Source: Nitratireductor sp. XY-223
GTDB lineage: Bacteria; Pseudomonadota; Alphaproteobacteria; Rhizobiales; Rhizobiaceae
Reading direction: 5' to 3'
NCBI RefSeq assembly: GCF_004959855.1
Contig: NZ_SPNT01000004.1
Coordinates: 248,001-312,000, forward strand
DNA: 64,000 nt
Shown: one piece after another, positions 35,426 to 44,918 of the stretch
How the letters are laid out: each line of letters starts with the position of its first letter
Numbering within the stretch: the first letter of the stretch is position 1
Notes under the pieces: model-generated
The model's input: only the letters and a program-made list of their open reading frames with translations
Databases searched by the model: none
What the model was told of the DNA's origin: nothing
Position numbers and translations under genes: made by a program

Positions 35426-36373
35426 CTAGCGCCGCTGACCGGAAGCGCTGATGCCGACCGCCGCGAGAATGATCAGTCCGGTGGTCAGATCGCGGTAGAA
35501 CGGATCGGCGTTGAGGATATTAAAGCCGTTGTTGATCAAAGCCAGCAACAAAACGCCGGCAATGCTGCGCCAAACCGCGCCGGAACCGCCGTAAATGCTT
35601 GTTCCGCCGAGGATAACGGCGGCGATGGCCTGCAATTCCATGCCGATGCCCGCGCCGGGCTGGCCCATGGATATCCGCGATACCGAGATCGCCGCCGCAA
35701 GCCCCGCCGCCATGCCGGCGATGGCGAAGGTGGCGATCTTGATCCGGTCCGTGCGCACGCCCGAAAGAACCGCCGCTTCCTCGTTGCCGCCGACGGAAAA
35801 GACCTTGCGGCCGAAGGCCGTGCGGTTGAGGGCGAAGGTCAGAATCAGGGCAAAGGCGATCATGACGATGACGGCGATGAAGATGCCGCCGATCTTGTCG
35901 CGGCCAAGCCAGGTGAATTCGGCGATGCGAACCGGGATCAGCCGCCCGTCGGTGATCAGGATGGCGACGCCCTTGAAGACCATGCTTGTGGCGATGGTCG
36001 CGAGGAAGGAGTGAATGTTGAGCGTCGTTATGACGACGCCGTTCATGGTGCCGAGCGCCAGGCCGATGAAGGGAGCGATGGCGAGCCCGAGGACCGGGTC
36101 GACATTGAGCGCGATCCAGGCGGCGGAGACACCGGCGACGGCGAAAATCGAACCCACCGACAGGTCGAAACCGCCGCCGATGATGACCAAGGTCATGGCA
36201 CTCGCCATGATGGCCAGCGGCGCGTTCTGGTTAAGAATATTCTGCAGATTGCGGAAGGTCAGGAAGCTGTCGCTCATCAGGCTGAGCGCAAAGATCAGGA
36301 GCGCGATCATGATCAGGACCGCGTAGGTTTGGAAAAACCGGGCTATGCGGGCGGAAGAAAGCACGGATGTCAC
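35426..36373 (-). CDS. sugar-type ABC transporter permease (RbsC family)
   Basis: The protein has 315 residues with eight to ten hydrophobic helices and RbsC landmarks: IIGGGFDLSVGS in the second helix pair and GVRTDRIKIATFAIAGMAAGLA in the coupling region. It overlaps the ATPase gene by four bases (ATGA). With the ATPase and the binding protein it forms a complete ribose-type importer. The gene context (hydantoinase subunits and proline racemase-family enzymes) argues that the cargo may not be a sugar. Confidence 0.93.
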   Translation of the reverse strand: MTSVLSSARIARFFQTYAVLIMIALLIFALSLMSDSFLTFRNLQNILNQNAPLAIMASAMTLVIIGGGFDLSVGSIFAVAGVSAAWIALNVDPVLGLAIAPFIGLALGTMNGVVITTLNIHSFLATIATSMVFKGVAILITDGRLIPVRIAEFTWLGRDKIGGIFIAVIVMIAFALILTFALNRTAFGRKVFSVGGNEEAAVLSGVRTDRIKIATFAIAGMAAGLAAAISVSRISMGQPGAGIGMELQAIAAVILGGTSIYGGSGAVWRSIAGVLLLALINNGFNILNADPFYRDLTTGLIILAAVGISASGQRR

Positions 36374-37929
36374 GGCGCGCTACCCCTTGCTGTCTCGGTG
36401 TTCGGATCGTCCTGGTGGAACAGCGTCCAGAGCACGTCCTGAGTCGTTGCGTTGTCGGGGTCGACCTCGCCGACCAGCCCGCCCTCGTGAACCAGATAGG
36501 CGCGGTGGGCCAACCCCAGCACCTCCTCGATTTCCGACGAAATCAACAATACGCCGGCGCCCTTCGCCGCGAGATCGGCGATGGCCTCGTGGATGCGCTG
36601 GCGGGCGCCGACATCGACGCCACGGCTGGGCTCGTCGAGGATGACCACGCCCGGATCGCGCAACAGCCATTTGCCGAGCAGGACCTTCTGCTGATTGCCG
36701 CCGGAATAATGAGTGACATCGCCGTCGATCCGGTCCGGCACAATCCGGAAGTAGTCGATCAGGGATTTGACGCGGGTCCGTTCCAGTGCCGCCCGGATGA
36801 TTCCGCCCGCCATGGTGTAGTGCCGCAGATGTGGCAACGTCATATTGGCGCGGACCGGCAGGGTCATGACCAGGCCCTGCTTGCGGCGGTCCTCGGGAAC
36901 CATCACCATGCCGCGTTCCGCGGAGCCCGCCGGCGTGCGGCGGCTATAGGGGATGCCGTTGAGGCGCACCTCGCCGCCACTCGCGCCATCGGCCCCGAAG
37001 ATCGCCCTGACGATTTCGGTCCGGCCGCTGCCCACCAGCCCGATCAGGCCGACGATCTCGCCGGGCCGCACCTCCAGGGAAACATCGGAAACGCCGGACG
37101 GCGCGCTGAGGCCGCTGACCCACAGCGCCGGCTGCTTGCCGGCAAATTCGGAGGGCGCCTTCTGCGGATAGGGAGTCTCGGAGCGGGTGCCGCCAAGCAT
37201 GGCGGAGACCAGCGATCCCTTGGTCTCGTCGGCGGCGTCGGCGGTGCGCACGAGAACGCCGTCGCGCAAAACCGTCACGCGGTCGCAGACACGAAGAATG
37301 TCGTCGAGGAAATGCGACACATAGATGATGGTCGTGCCCTTCTGCTTAAGGCGCAGCATGGTCTCGTGCAGCCGTTCCGCCTCGTCGGCGGTCAGCGACG
37401 AGGTCGGCTCGTCCATGACGATCACCCGGGCCTCGCGCGCCAGTGCCCGCATGATCTCGATCTTCTGCTGATCGGCGATGGAAAGATCGGAGGTGATCGC
37501 TGCCGGATCGAGCTCGAAACCCGAAGCCGCCATGACATCGGCGAGCCTGGCATTCTCCGTTTGCTTGAGGACGCCGTAACGCTCTTCCTCGATGCCGAGA
37601 AAGACGTTCTGCGCGACGGAAAGGGCCGGGACGAGCTGCAGCTCCTGGTGCATCATGGCGATGCCGCGCTCGAGGGCCAGCGGCGGCGTCCAGGTCCCGA
37701 CCTGCTCCGCAAACACCTCGATGCTGCCAGCGCCGGCCGAATAATACCCGCCGATGATCTTTCCGAGCGTCGACTTGCCGGCGCCGTTCTCGCCGACGAG
37801 GCCGTGAATCTCGCCCGTCCCGATATCGAGATCGATATCGGCGAGCACCGACACACCGCCGAACGACTTGCCGATGCCGCGCAGGCGGATGCAGGGTTCG
37901 CCCCGGTCCGGGTCCCGGTCAGCCGCCAT
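36370..37929 (-). CDS. sugar-type ABC transporter ATPase (RbsA family, two domains)
   Basis: The protein has about 519 residues from the ATG at 37929; a TTG at 37947 would add six residues. There are two nucleotide-binding domains. The first has Walker A GENGAGKST and Walker B VIVMDEPTSSL. The second has a degenerate Walker A (GLVGSGRTE), signature YSGGNQQKVLLGKWL and Walker B VILDEPSRGVDVGA. This is the regular RbsA/MglA pattern. It starts 14 bp after the hydantoinase B stop and overlaps the permease start. Confidence 0.94.
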   Translation of the reverse strand: MAADRDPDRGEPCIRLRGIGKSFGGVSVLADIDLDIGTGEIHGLVGENGAGKSTLGKIIGGYYSAGAGSIEVFAEQVGTWTPPLALERGIAMMHQELQLVPALSVAQNVFLGIEEERYGVLKQTENARLADVMAASGFELDPAAITSDLSIADQQKIEIMRALAREARVIVMDEPTSSLTADEAERLHETMLRLKQKGTTIIYVSHFLDDILRVCDRVTVLRDGVLVRTADAADETKGSLVSAMLGGTRSETPYPQKAPSEFAGKQPALWVSGLSAPSGVSDVSLEVRPGEIVGLIGLVGSGRTEIVRAIFGADGASGGEVRLNGIPYSRRTPAGSAERGMVMVPEDRRKQGLVMTLPVRANMTLPHLRHYTMAGGIIRAALERTRVKSLIDYFRIVPDRIDGDVTHYSGGNQQKVLLGKWLLRDPGVVILDEPSRGVDVGARQRIHEAIADLAAKGAGVLLISSEIEEVLGLAHRAYLVHEGGLVGEVDPDNATTQDVLWTLFHQDDPNTETARGSAP

Positions 37930-37943
37930 CGTTCTGCCAGTGT

Positions 37944-39656
37944 TCAATCGGATTGGCGCGGTTGTGATGCGGATTCGTCAACGCTCATGTCTCCGGCTAT
38001 GCGAACACCATAGTCATTCCACGCCGCCTGAACAGAGACATACCCCTGACACACATCCGCGAGCACTTCGTCGAACGGCCTTGCCTTGGGCTCGCCGAAG
38101 CCGCCGCCACCGCCGGTCCTGGTCTCGACGACGGTTCCGGCCGGGAACTCGCGCGCGCGCATTTTCAAGGCGTGCTCGACGGTTCCATCCGGATGCGTGA
38201 TCGTGTTTTCAGGACCGGCGCCGTCGGCCCCGCCCTCAAGCCCCCATGCCGGGGTCTTGGAACGTTCGAACCAGAGCGCGCTGAAGCAATCCTCTAGCAG
38301 CTTGTAGGTCCGCACCACGCCGCAACCGCCACGCCAGCGGCCGGGTCCGCCGGAATCGCGGCGGATGGAAAACTCCTCTATGCGCACCGGAAACTTGGTC
38401 TCGTAGACTTCCGCCGGGATGTTGCGGAAGCCGCCATTGACCAGGTTGACGAGCGCCGTCTGGCCGTCGCTGCCGACGCCGCCGCCCCAGCCGCCGGCGG
38501 TCGGTTCAACCGAAATCCACTGGCCGCGCTTTTCGTCCATCGAAAAGAACGCCGCGACCATGGAATCGCCGTAATGGGCCGCCTTGGCCTTTTCCGGCAT
38601 CGCCTCGCTCATGCACGATATCATCAGGTCGGCTAGCAGGCCGAGGCCGGTGAAGTACCATTCGCAGGCCGCCGGCTCGCGGGCGTTGAAGAGGCATTCG
38701 TCGGGAATCTTGACGGTCATCGTCTCGAACGAGCCGCCGGTGATCGCCCGGTCGGCATTGATCATCGTCTTGTAGGCGAGGCGCAGCAGGGATTTTGTCT
38801 GCACCGCGCCGCAATTGATGGACCCGAGAACCGGTCCGGACGTCCCGGAAAGGTCGATGATCATGCGCTCGCCGTCGATGGTCATCGACATGGCGATCTT
38901 GACCGGTTCGTCGCCGACGCCATCGTCGTCGAGATAGCCTTCGCGCGCATAGGTGCCGTCCTTCAGGGCCGCGATCGCCTCGCGGTCGAGGCGGCGCGCC
39001 TGTTCGAAGATATTCTCGCAGGCGCTCTTGTATGTCTCGACGCCGATCCGGTCGAGAAGCTGGCCGAGGCGGCGCTCGCCGGTGCGGATGGAGGCGATCT
39101 GGGCATTGAGGTCCCCGATCGACATGTCCGGCATGCGCGTGTTGCGCCTCAGAAGATCGTACCATTCCTCGATGGGCTCGAACTTGCGCATGATGCGGGT
39201 CGGCCCGAGCCGGATGCCCTCGTGGTAGATCGAGGTCGAGCCCATGGTCGAACCCGGATCGATGGCGCCGATGTCGTTCCAGTGGGCACGCGCCGCACCG
39301 CAGCCGACAAGCGCGCCGTCGTGGAAGATCGGCCCGACGGCCGTGATGTCGTGCAGGTGGGTTCCCTGCAGGTAGCTGTCGTTGATGAGGAAGATGTCGC
39401 CCCGCGCCATGTCGTCGCCGTAGCGTTCCTTGACGAGATGGACGCAGGCATCGATCGCGCCGATGAAAAGCGGCACGCCCGTCGATTGGCCGAGCATGTT
39501 GCCGTCGGCGTCGAGAAGCGCAACGGCGCTGTCGCGTCCCTCGTAGATGATCGCGGAAAAGGCGGAACGCCACAGGGATGCGTTCATGTCCTCCGCGCAG
39601 GATATGACGAAGTTTCGCACCACTTCCGTGGTAATCGGATCGGCCTTGGCGCTCAT
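37944..39656 (-). CDS. hyuB: hydantoinase B/oxoprolinase-family subunit
   Basis: The protein has 570 residues matching the HyuB half of ATP-dependent hydantoinase/5-oxoprolinase enzymes. Landmarks are RSAFSAIIYEGRDSAVALLD, the NDSYLQGTHLHD metal-site region, ARAHWNDIG and the Gly-rich C-terminal GGGGGFGEP. With HyuA it opens five-membered cyclic amides (hydantoin, N-methylhydantoin, 5-oxoproline) using ATP. It overlaps hyuA by four bases (ATGA), and the ABC ATPase gene follows. Confidence 0.92.
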   Translation of the reverse strand: MSAKADPITTEVVRNFVISCAEDMNASLWRSAFSAIIYEGRDSAVALLDADGNMLGQSTGVPLFIGAIDACVHLVKERYGDDMARGDIFLINDSYLQGTHLHDITAVGPIFHDGALVGCGAARAHWNDIGAIDPGSTMGSTSIYHEGIRLGPTRIMRKFEPIEEWYDLLRRNTRMPDMSIGDLNAQIASIRTGERRLGQLLDRIGVETYKSACENIFEQARRLDREAIAALKDGTYAREGYLDDDGVGDEPVKIAMSMTIDGERMIIDLSGTSGPVLGSINCGAVQTKSLLRLAYKTMINADRAITGGSFETMTVKIPDECLFNAREPAACEWYFTGLGLLADLMISCMSEAMPEKAKAAHYGDSMVAAFFSMDEKRGQWISVEPTAGGWGGGVGSDGQTALVNLVNGGFRNIPAEVYETKFPVRIEEFSIRRDSGGPGRWRGGCGVVRTYKLLEDCFSALWFERSKTPAWGLEGGADGAGPENTITHPDGTVEHALKMRAREFPAGTVVETRTGGGGGFGEPKARPFDEVLADVCQGYVSVQAAWNDYGVRIAGDMSVDESASQPRQSD

Positions 39657-41686
39657 TGTGCTTTCTCCCTCCTGGTAACCGACAGGTGCCCGCCGGCTAT
39701 GACTTGTGCCTGCCAGCCTGGCGGCACGAGGGTGGTTGCCGTGCCTTCCTCGATAATGGCGGGGCCGGACGTGACCGATCCGGCAACGAGGCCGGCACGG
39801 TCAATGATCGCCGTTTCCTGCTCGCGGCCGCTGAAATAGACCATGCGCGCGCGGGCCGGGCCGGCTTCCGACGGCTCGGGATCGGCGCTGTCCGGCTTAT
39901 CGAGCCGGCCGATGGCGGCGACCCGTATATTGGCGATTTCGACACGGCCGTCGGGGCTCGAATGGCCGTATTGCCGGTCATAGGCCCCGTCGAAGGCCCG
40001 GCGGGTCGCTTCCATGTCGATGGCGCCCGGCGGGACGGGAATCGTCAGCACGTATTCCTGCCCGTGGTAGCGAAAGTCGGCGCTGCGTTCGAATTCGATC
40101 GCCGCCTCGCCGACGCCCTCGTCGATCAGATAGGCGCGTCCCTCGGCTTCGAGCCTTGCGAAACGGGCCTCCAGATCGTCCGGTTCGACCCGGTCCCAGA
40201 AGTCGTAGAAGGTTTCCTTGAAATCGTGCCGGACATCGGTCTGCAGCATGCCCCAGGCGGAAAACGCGCCCGGATGCACCGGTATGATCACCTCGCCGAT
40301 CTCCAGTTCCTCGGCCAGCGCCGCCGCCTGGGCGGGGCCGGCGCCACCGAAGGCGAGCAGCGAGAAATCGCGCGGATCGATGCCGCGGCGGATGGTGATC
40401 GTGCGGATCGCGTCGGCCATCTTGGCGTTGATGATGTCGATGACGCCCTGCGCCATCTCCTGCGGGTTCATGCCGAATTGCGCGCCCAGAGCGCCGACGG
40501 CTTTTTCTGCCAGTGTCCGGTCGAGGATCATGTCCCCGCCGGAAAAATTGGCGCTGTCGAGCCTGCCGAGCACCAGGTTGGCGTCGCTCACGGTCGGCTC
40601 GGTGCCGCCGAGGCCGTAGCAGGCGGGTCCGGGCTTCGAGCCGGCGGACTGCGGGCCGACCCGCACCGCGTCGGCCTCGGTCCAGGCGATCGAGCCGCCG
40701 CCGGCACCGATCACGTGGATGTCGACCACCGAAATCTGCACCGGCAGGCCCTCGAGCCGCGTCTCGGTCGATGCCGACGGCAGACCGTCGATGACGAGGC
40801 TGGCATCAAAGGACGTGCCGCCCATGTCGACGCAGATGAGGTTCTTGCGCCCCGTCGTTTCGGCCAGTGCGCGGCCGCCGATGGCGCCGCCGACAGGGCC
40901 CGAGAGCAGGGTCTGCAGCGGCGTGCGGCTGGCCGAGGCCGCCGACATCACACCACCGTTCGATTCCATGACATGCAGACCCTGCTCCGGCGGGAGCCGG
41001 TGCTGGAGTTCGCTGATGAGCGTATCAAGATAGCGGCGCACCACCGGCGCCAGATAGCCGTCCATCACGGTGGTCGATGTGCGGTCGAATTCACGCCACT
41101 CTGGCGAGACCCGGTGCGAGACGGCGATCGAGACGCCCGGAAGGCGTTCGCTCAGATAGGCCTCGGCTTCGAGCTCGTGCTTGGAGTTGCGGAAGGCGAA
41201 CAGGAAACAGATGGCGATCGCCTCGTAGTGGTTTTCCCTGGCCGCCTTGACGAGCCGGTCCAGATCGGCGGTATCCAACGGCGTGACGATCTCGCCGTCG
41301 GCGGCGATCCGCTCACGCGCCGTGTAGGTGTGTTCAAGCGTCGCCAGCGGCTCCGGCTTGTTCCAGCGGATGGAGAAGATCTCGCCGCGGTCATTGCCCT
41401 GGATGGTGTAGATGTCGCGGAAATTCTCCGTCGTCAGCAGCGCGACCCTTGCGCCGCGGCGGGTCAGGAGGGCGTTGAGGCCGACGGTCGTGCCGTGCAC
41501 GAAGAAGTCGATCGCAGCATCTGCCGGAACGGCGCTGTTGATGCCCTCGATGACGGCAAGCGCCGGATTTTCAGGCGTCGACAGGACTTTCGCGGCGCCG
41601 CAGACGCCACTTTTGCGGTCCTGATAGACAATATCGGTGAACGTTCCGCCGATGTCGGCGGAAATGCGGTAACTGGTGCTGGTCAC
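39653..41686 (-). CDS. hyuA: hydantoinase A/oxoprolinase-family subunit
   Basis: The protein has 677 residues from a GTG at 41686 (GGAA ten bases upstream). The ASKHA-type nucleotide-binding fold shows the phosphate-1 loop SADIGGTFTDIVY near the start, CVDMGGTSFDASL mid-protein (about residue 290) and the adenosine-type motif LLAFGGAGPAQAA near 445. It is the ATP-binding partner of the HyuB subunit encoded next. Together they suggest that the imported compound contains a lactam or hydantoin ring. Confidence 0.93.
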   Translation of the reverse strand: MTSTSYRISADIGGTFTDIVYQDRKSGVCGAAKVLSTPENPALAVIEGINSAVPADAAIDFFVHGTTVGLNALLTRRGARVALLTTENFRDIYTIQGNDRGEIFSIRWNKPEPLATLEHTYTARERIAADGEIVTPLDTADLDRLVKAARENHYEAIAICFLFAFRNSKHELEAEAYLSERLPGVSIAVSHRVSPEWREFDRTSTTVMDGYLAPVVRRYLDTLISELQHRLPPEQGLHVMESNGGVMSAASASRTPLQTLLSGPVGGAIGGRALAETTGRKNLICVDMGGTSFDASLVIDGLPSASTETRLEGLPVQISVVDIHVIGAGGGSIAWTEADAVRVGPQSAGSKPGPACYGLGGTEPTVSDANLVLGRLDSANFSGGDMILDRTLAEKAVGALGAQFGMNPQEMAQGVIDIINAKMADAIRTITIRRGIDPRDFSLLAFGGAGPAQAAALAEELEIGEVIIPVHPGAFSAWGMLQTDVRHDFKETFYDFWDRVEPDDLEARFARLEAEGRAYLIDEGVGEAAIEFERSADFRYHGQEYVLTIPVPPGAIDMEATRRAFDGAYDRQYGHSSPDGRVEIANIRVAAIGRLDKPDSADPEPSEAGPARARMVYFSGREQETAIIDRAGLVAGSVTSGPAIIEEGTATTLVPPGWQAQVIAGGHLSVTRREKAQ

Positions 41687-41717
41687 GGGACGTGTTCCGT
41701 CTATTTCGGGTTATCGG

Positions 41718-41741
41718 GGCGGAGGGCACGTGCCCTCCGCC
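41718..41741 (-). terminator. intercistronic hairpin after the binding-protein gene (no T-tract)
   Basis: This is a perfect 24-bp palindrome centred on GCACGTGC, located between the stop of the solute-binding protein gene and the GTG of hyuA. It has no T-run after it and sits inside an operon. It is therefore more likely an mRNA-stabilising or attenuating hairpin, which would raise binding-protein output over downstream genes, than a full terminator. Confidence 0.5.
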
Positions 41742-41759
41742 GGGGTTCGCTGTGCGATC

Positions 41760-42761
41760 CTACTGTTCCCACTCGCCGACGAAGTCGGGACTGGCGTCCA
41801 GTTCTTTCTTGGTGATGATGAACGGCATGGGGCCGACCTCATCCATGTTGACGGATGCGGGCACGTCCTCGCCGTTGAGCTTCTTGACGACGATGTCGAG
41901 CGCCATCGAGCCCATGGTCTTCGGGAAATAGGCGAGCGTCGCGTCCCACCTGCCCTCGCGGATCGCGGTGATCGCGATGTTGGCGGCACCACCGCCGGAC
42001 AGATAGAGGTCAGGCACCTTGTAGCCCGCCGCCTCCAGCGCGATCTCCGCACCAACGAGATGCTGGTCGGCATTGGAAAGTACGACGTGGACCTCCGGGT
42101 TCGACTGCAGGATGTCCGTCATCGCGGTCAGCGACACATCGGGACTGTAGCTGCCCTCGCCCGTTGCGACCACCTTGATGTTGTCATGCGCGTCGAGCAC
42201 TTCGCGGAAGGCCTCGTAGCGCAGGTTGTCGAAGGGGAAAATCAGCTGGCCGATGATGATGACGACGTTGCAGGGATCACGATCCTTGCAATAGTCGACG
42301 ACGGCCTGGGCCTGCGCTTTCGCGCCGTCGGCCGGGGGCGATGCCACCGTCGATGTCAGGCCATCGACCTGCGGATCGAGCGTTGTCAGGTCCGGCCCGA
42401 TGGGGAACAGGGTCGAAACCACCGGCTTGCCGGCGGCGACGAGCTGCTCCACGGCGCCCGCGATACCGACCGTGTCATTGGCCATGACGACGAACCCGTC
42501 GAACTTGCCGCTGGCAAGCACGTCCTCGATCTGGCTGTACTGGTGCGAGGCGTTAAACTGGCCGTCATAGATCTCGGTTGTCACGTTGCCGAGCTGCTTG
42601 GCCTTTTCCTCGATGCCCTCATAGATCGCCTGGTTGAAGCCGTTCTGCGAAGACGCCGCGAAGAACGCGATGTTGAAGTCCTCGGCCTGGCCGGCGCCCG
42701 AATAAAGGCCCGCAGCCGCCAAGCCGGCGGCAAAAACCGTCATTTTGAATCTGCTGATCAC
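41760..42761 (-). CDS. periplasmic sugar-type substrate-binding protein
   Basis: The protein has 333 residues. The start is a GTG at 42761, chosen because GGGAGGA lies just upstream and a signal peptide follows (MTVFAAGLAAAGLYSGAGQA); a longer frame to 42881 lacks both. The mature part has the two-lobe RbsB/LacI fold (FNIAFFAASSQNGFNQAIYE, DGFVVMANDTVG, VVLSNADQHLVGA). It is the first gene of a seven-gene minus-strand operon. The GntR regulator is divergent, and a direct-repeat array lies between them. Confidence 0.92.
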   Translation of the reverse strand: MISRFKMTVFAAGLAAAGLYSGAGQAEDFNIAFFAASSQNGFNQAIYEGIEEKAKQLGNVTTEIYDGQFNASHQYSQIEDVLASGKFDGFVVMANDTVGIAGAVEQLVAAGKPVVSTLFPIGPDLTTLDPQVDGLTSTVASPPADGAKAQAQAVVDYCKDRDPCNVVIIIGQLIFPFDNLRYEAFREVLDAHDNIKVVATGEGSYSPDVSLTAMTDILQSNPEVHVVLSNADQHLVGAEIALEAAGYKVPDLYLSGGGAANIAITAIREGRWDATLAYFPKTMGSMALDIVVKKLNGEDVPASVNMDEVGPMPFIITKKELDASPDFVGEWEQ

Positions 42762-42811
42762 TGCTTCCTCCCTTTGCCCGTCCAAATTCATTGGACAAGG
42801 AAGCATATTCA

Positions 42812-42854
42812 TTATACAAACTTTATGCAAGATAATTATGCAAACATTATGCAA
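42812..42854. promoter_or_regulatory. four-copy TTATGCAA direct-repeat operator array
   Basis: Three perfect TTATGCAA units start at 42823, 42836 and 42847, and a fourth variant, TTATACAA, at 42812. The spacings are 11, 13 and 11 bp, so pairs lie about one helical turn apart. On the minus strand the leftmost unit includes TATAAT (42811-42816), a perfect -10 for the binding-protein operon. The array sits between the GntR gene and that operon and is AT-rich against a GC-rich background, so it is the likely GntR operator. Confidence 0.65.
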
Positions 42855-42987
42855 GACTTGGACCGCCGATCGGATTTCCACCCTTGCATCGGTTGCAACC
42901 CATGGCGTATTGCGCGGCCTTGCTTATGATGCGCAGTGCGAATCTTGTTGCCGGCACCCCCGGCACGGGGTTCCGAGGAGGAGGAAA

Positions 42988-43803
42988 ATGGTCGCAATAG
43001 GTCTCATGAACCCATCGACGAAAAAGAAGAAACTCAAAACCGGCGAACGCAAGGACTTCCCCCCGATCAAGCTCGATCTTGCCACCGGGGACAAGCCGAA
43101 GCGCAAGCGCGGTTCGGCGCGGGTTTATGAGGAGCTGCGCGAGGACATCCTGTGGATCCGCATCGATCCCGGCTCGGTGCTCGACGAGGTCGCGCTGGCC
43201 GCGCGTTTCGACATGTCGCGCACGCCGATCCGCGAAGCGCTCGTCATGCTTGCCAGCGAAGACCTCGTCTCCTTCCTTCCAAACCGGACCAGCATCGTCG
43301 CTCCGCATATGCTCGACAATATGAGCGAATACCTGGACAGCCACTTGCTGCTGGCGCGCGCGGTGGCGCGACATGCGGCCATCCGCCGGACGGATGAGAA
43401 CCTGGAGCGGATCAGGGCCGCGGCGCAGGCCTATGAAGAGGCCCTTCCGAGCAACGACGTCTACCAGATCTATGGCACTGACCTTGCCCTGCACCGCGAG
43501 ATTTCCCAGGCCTGCCACAGCTATTTCACCCGCAAGTTCCACGATCTCAGCATCGATTGCGGCCGCCGCGCCTACGTCCTGCATTACTATCCCGCCTTCG
43601 GCAAAAAGGAGGCGGAGGTCAGCCTCGCCGAGCACGAGAAGCTGGTCACGGCCATCGAGGAACGGGACATGGAGGGTGCGGACGCGGCCATTGCGCAGCA
43701 TGTTCGGACCGAACTCGAAGTGATCAAGAACTCGCTCGATCCCAAGGTGGGCTACGAGATGGACATCGGCGCACCGGCGAAGGGCGGAGGCAAGCGCCGA
43801 TGA
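42988..43803 (+). CDS. GntR-family regulator (FCD type)
   Basis: The protein has 271 residues from the ATG at 42988 (GAGGAGGA upstream). It has a Lys-rich N-terminal tail (about 1-40), a winged helix at about 45-110 (VYEELREDILWIRIDPGSVL, ALAARFDMSRTPIREALVML), then an all-helical FCD-type effector domain (about 125-245) with D/H ligands such as DLALHREISQACHSYF. FCD regulators usually bind small carboxylates. It is divergent from the uptake/hydantoinase operon and overlaps the M24 peptidase gene by ATGA, so it probably controls both. Confidence 0.92.
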   Translation: MVAIGLMNPSTKKKKLKTGERKDFPPIKLDLATGDKPKRKRGSARVYEELREDILWIRIDPGSVLDEVALAARFDMSRTPIREALVMLASEDLVSFLPNRTSIVAPHMLDNMSEYLDSHLLLARAVARHAAIRRTDENLERIRAAAQAYEEALPSNDVYQIYGTDLALHREISQACHSYFTRKFHDLSIDCGRRAYVLHYYPAFGKKEAEVSLAEHEKLVTAIEERDMEGADAAIAQHVRTELEVIKNSLDPKVGYEMDIGAPAKGGGKRR

Positions 43804-44915
43804 CCGACCCGAACGTGTTGGCCGACCGCAGGGCGCGGCTGGCTGCCGCCCTGAGCGAAAATGACATCGATGCGGCGGCGCTGGTGCCCGGTCCGAGCTT
43901 TTATTATCTCACCGGCATCCACCTGCACCTCATGGAGCGGCCGACGGTGCTTTTCGTCGGTGCCGACGGACGCCTGCACGCGGTGATCCCGTCGCTCGAA
44001 GGGGCCCGCTGGCAGGCCGGAATGCCGAATGCGGACACGGAATACTGGCAGGACAGCGAGGGCCCCGATGCAGCGTTCTCCCGCATCGCGGCGCGCATGA
44101 ATGCGCGGCGGCTGGGTGTCGAGGGCCAGCGAATGCGCGTCTTCGAGTGCGATCTTCTGCGCAGCCATTTCGGCGCTGACGCCGTGGGCGACGCGCAGGA
44201 CACGATCGCCGGTATCCGCCTTTTGAAGGACGCCCGGGAGGTCGAATGCCAGAAACGGGCGATCGCCATCAGCGAAACGGCGCTGCGCACGACCATTGAG
44301 CAGGCGCGCGCCGGCATGAGCGAGCGGGAAATACAGCAGCGACTGCAGATCGCCATGCTGGAATCCGGCGCCGAGGGCTTCGCATTCGAGCCGATCGTGC
44401 TGACCGGCGCGATGTCGGCGGACCCGCATGGGGAGCCGAGCGGCGAACGGCGGCTGCGCGACGGCGATCCGCTGCTCATCGATTTCGGCGCGCTCTATGG
44501 CGGCTACAGCGCCGACCTGACGCGCACCTTCTTCTGCGGGCATGCAAGCGACGAACACCGGTCCATCTACGAGACCGTCAAAAAGGCCAATGCCGAAGGC
44601 CGTGCGCAAGCAAGGCCGGGCATCAGCGCCCACGACCTCGACATGGCGACGACCGGCGTGCTGCGCGCTTCGCCCCATGCGGAGCTCATCGTGCACAAGA
44701 CCGGACACGGCCTCGGACTGGACGTGCACGAGGCACCGCAGATCATGGAGGGCAACGGCCAGGCGCTTCTGCCGGGCATGGTCTTTACCGTTGAACCGGG
44801 CCTCTACCGATCCGGCGATATCGGCGTACGCATCGAGGACGACGTTCTGGTTACAGAAGACGGCAGCGTCTCGCTCAGCAGCTTCGAACGTGAACTCACC
44901 ATCATCGGCGGTTGA
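43800..44915 (+). CDS. M24-family peptidase (Xaa-Pro aminopeptidase/prolidase type)
   Basis: The protein has 371 residues with the creatinase N-terminal domain (about 1-130) and the pita-bread catalytic domain. Metal ligands appear in order: two Asp in DFGALYGGYSADLTRTF, His in HKTGHGLGLDVHE, Glu in FTVEPGLY and Glu in GVRIEDDVLV. Such enzymes cleave bonds next to proline, or creatine in the creatinase branch. Proline-related use fits the racemase-family enzymes across the divergent promoter. Its ATG overlaps the GntR stop. Confidence 0.92.
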   Translation: MTDPNVLADRRARLAAALSENDIDAAALVPGPSFYYLTGIHLHLMERPTVLFVGADGRLHAVIPSLEGARWQAGMPNADTEYWQDSEGPDAAFSRIAARMNARRLGVEGQRMRVFECDLLRSHFGADAVGDAQDTIAGIRLLKDAREVECQKRAIAISETALRTTIEQARAGMSEREIQQRLQIAMLESGAEGFAFEPIVLTGAMSADPHGEPSGERRLRDGDPLLIDFGALYGGYSADLTRTFFCGHASDEHRSIYETVKKANAEGRAQARPGISAHDLDMATTGVLRASPHAELIVHKTGHGLGLDVHEAPQIMEGNGQALLPGMVFTVEPGLYRSGDIGVRIEDDVLVTEDGSVSLSSFERELTIIGG

Positions 44916-44918
44916 GCG

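Noticed and set aside
39656-41815. 719-codon plus-strand frame opposite hyuA
   Set aside because: It is antisense to an intact hydantoinase A gene, and its composition is the mirror of that gene's codon bias.
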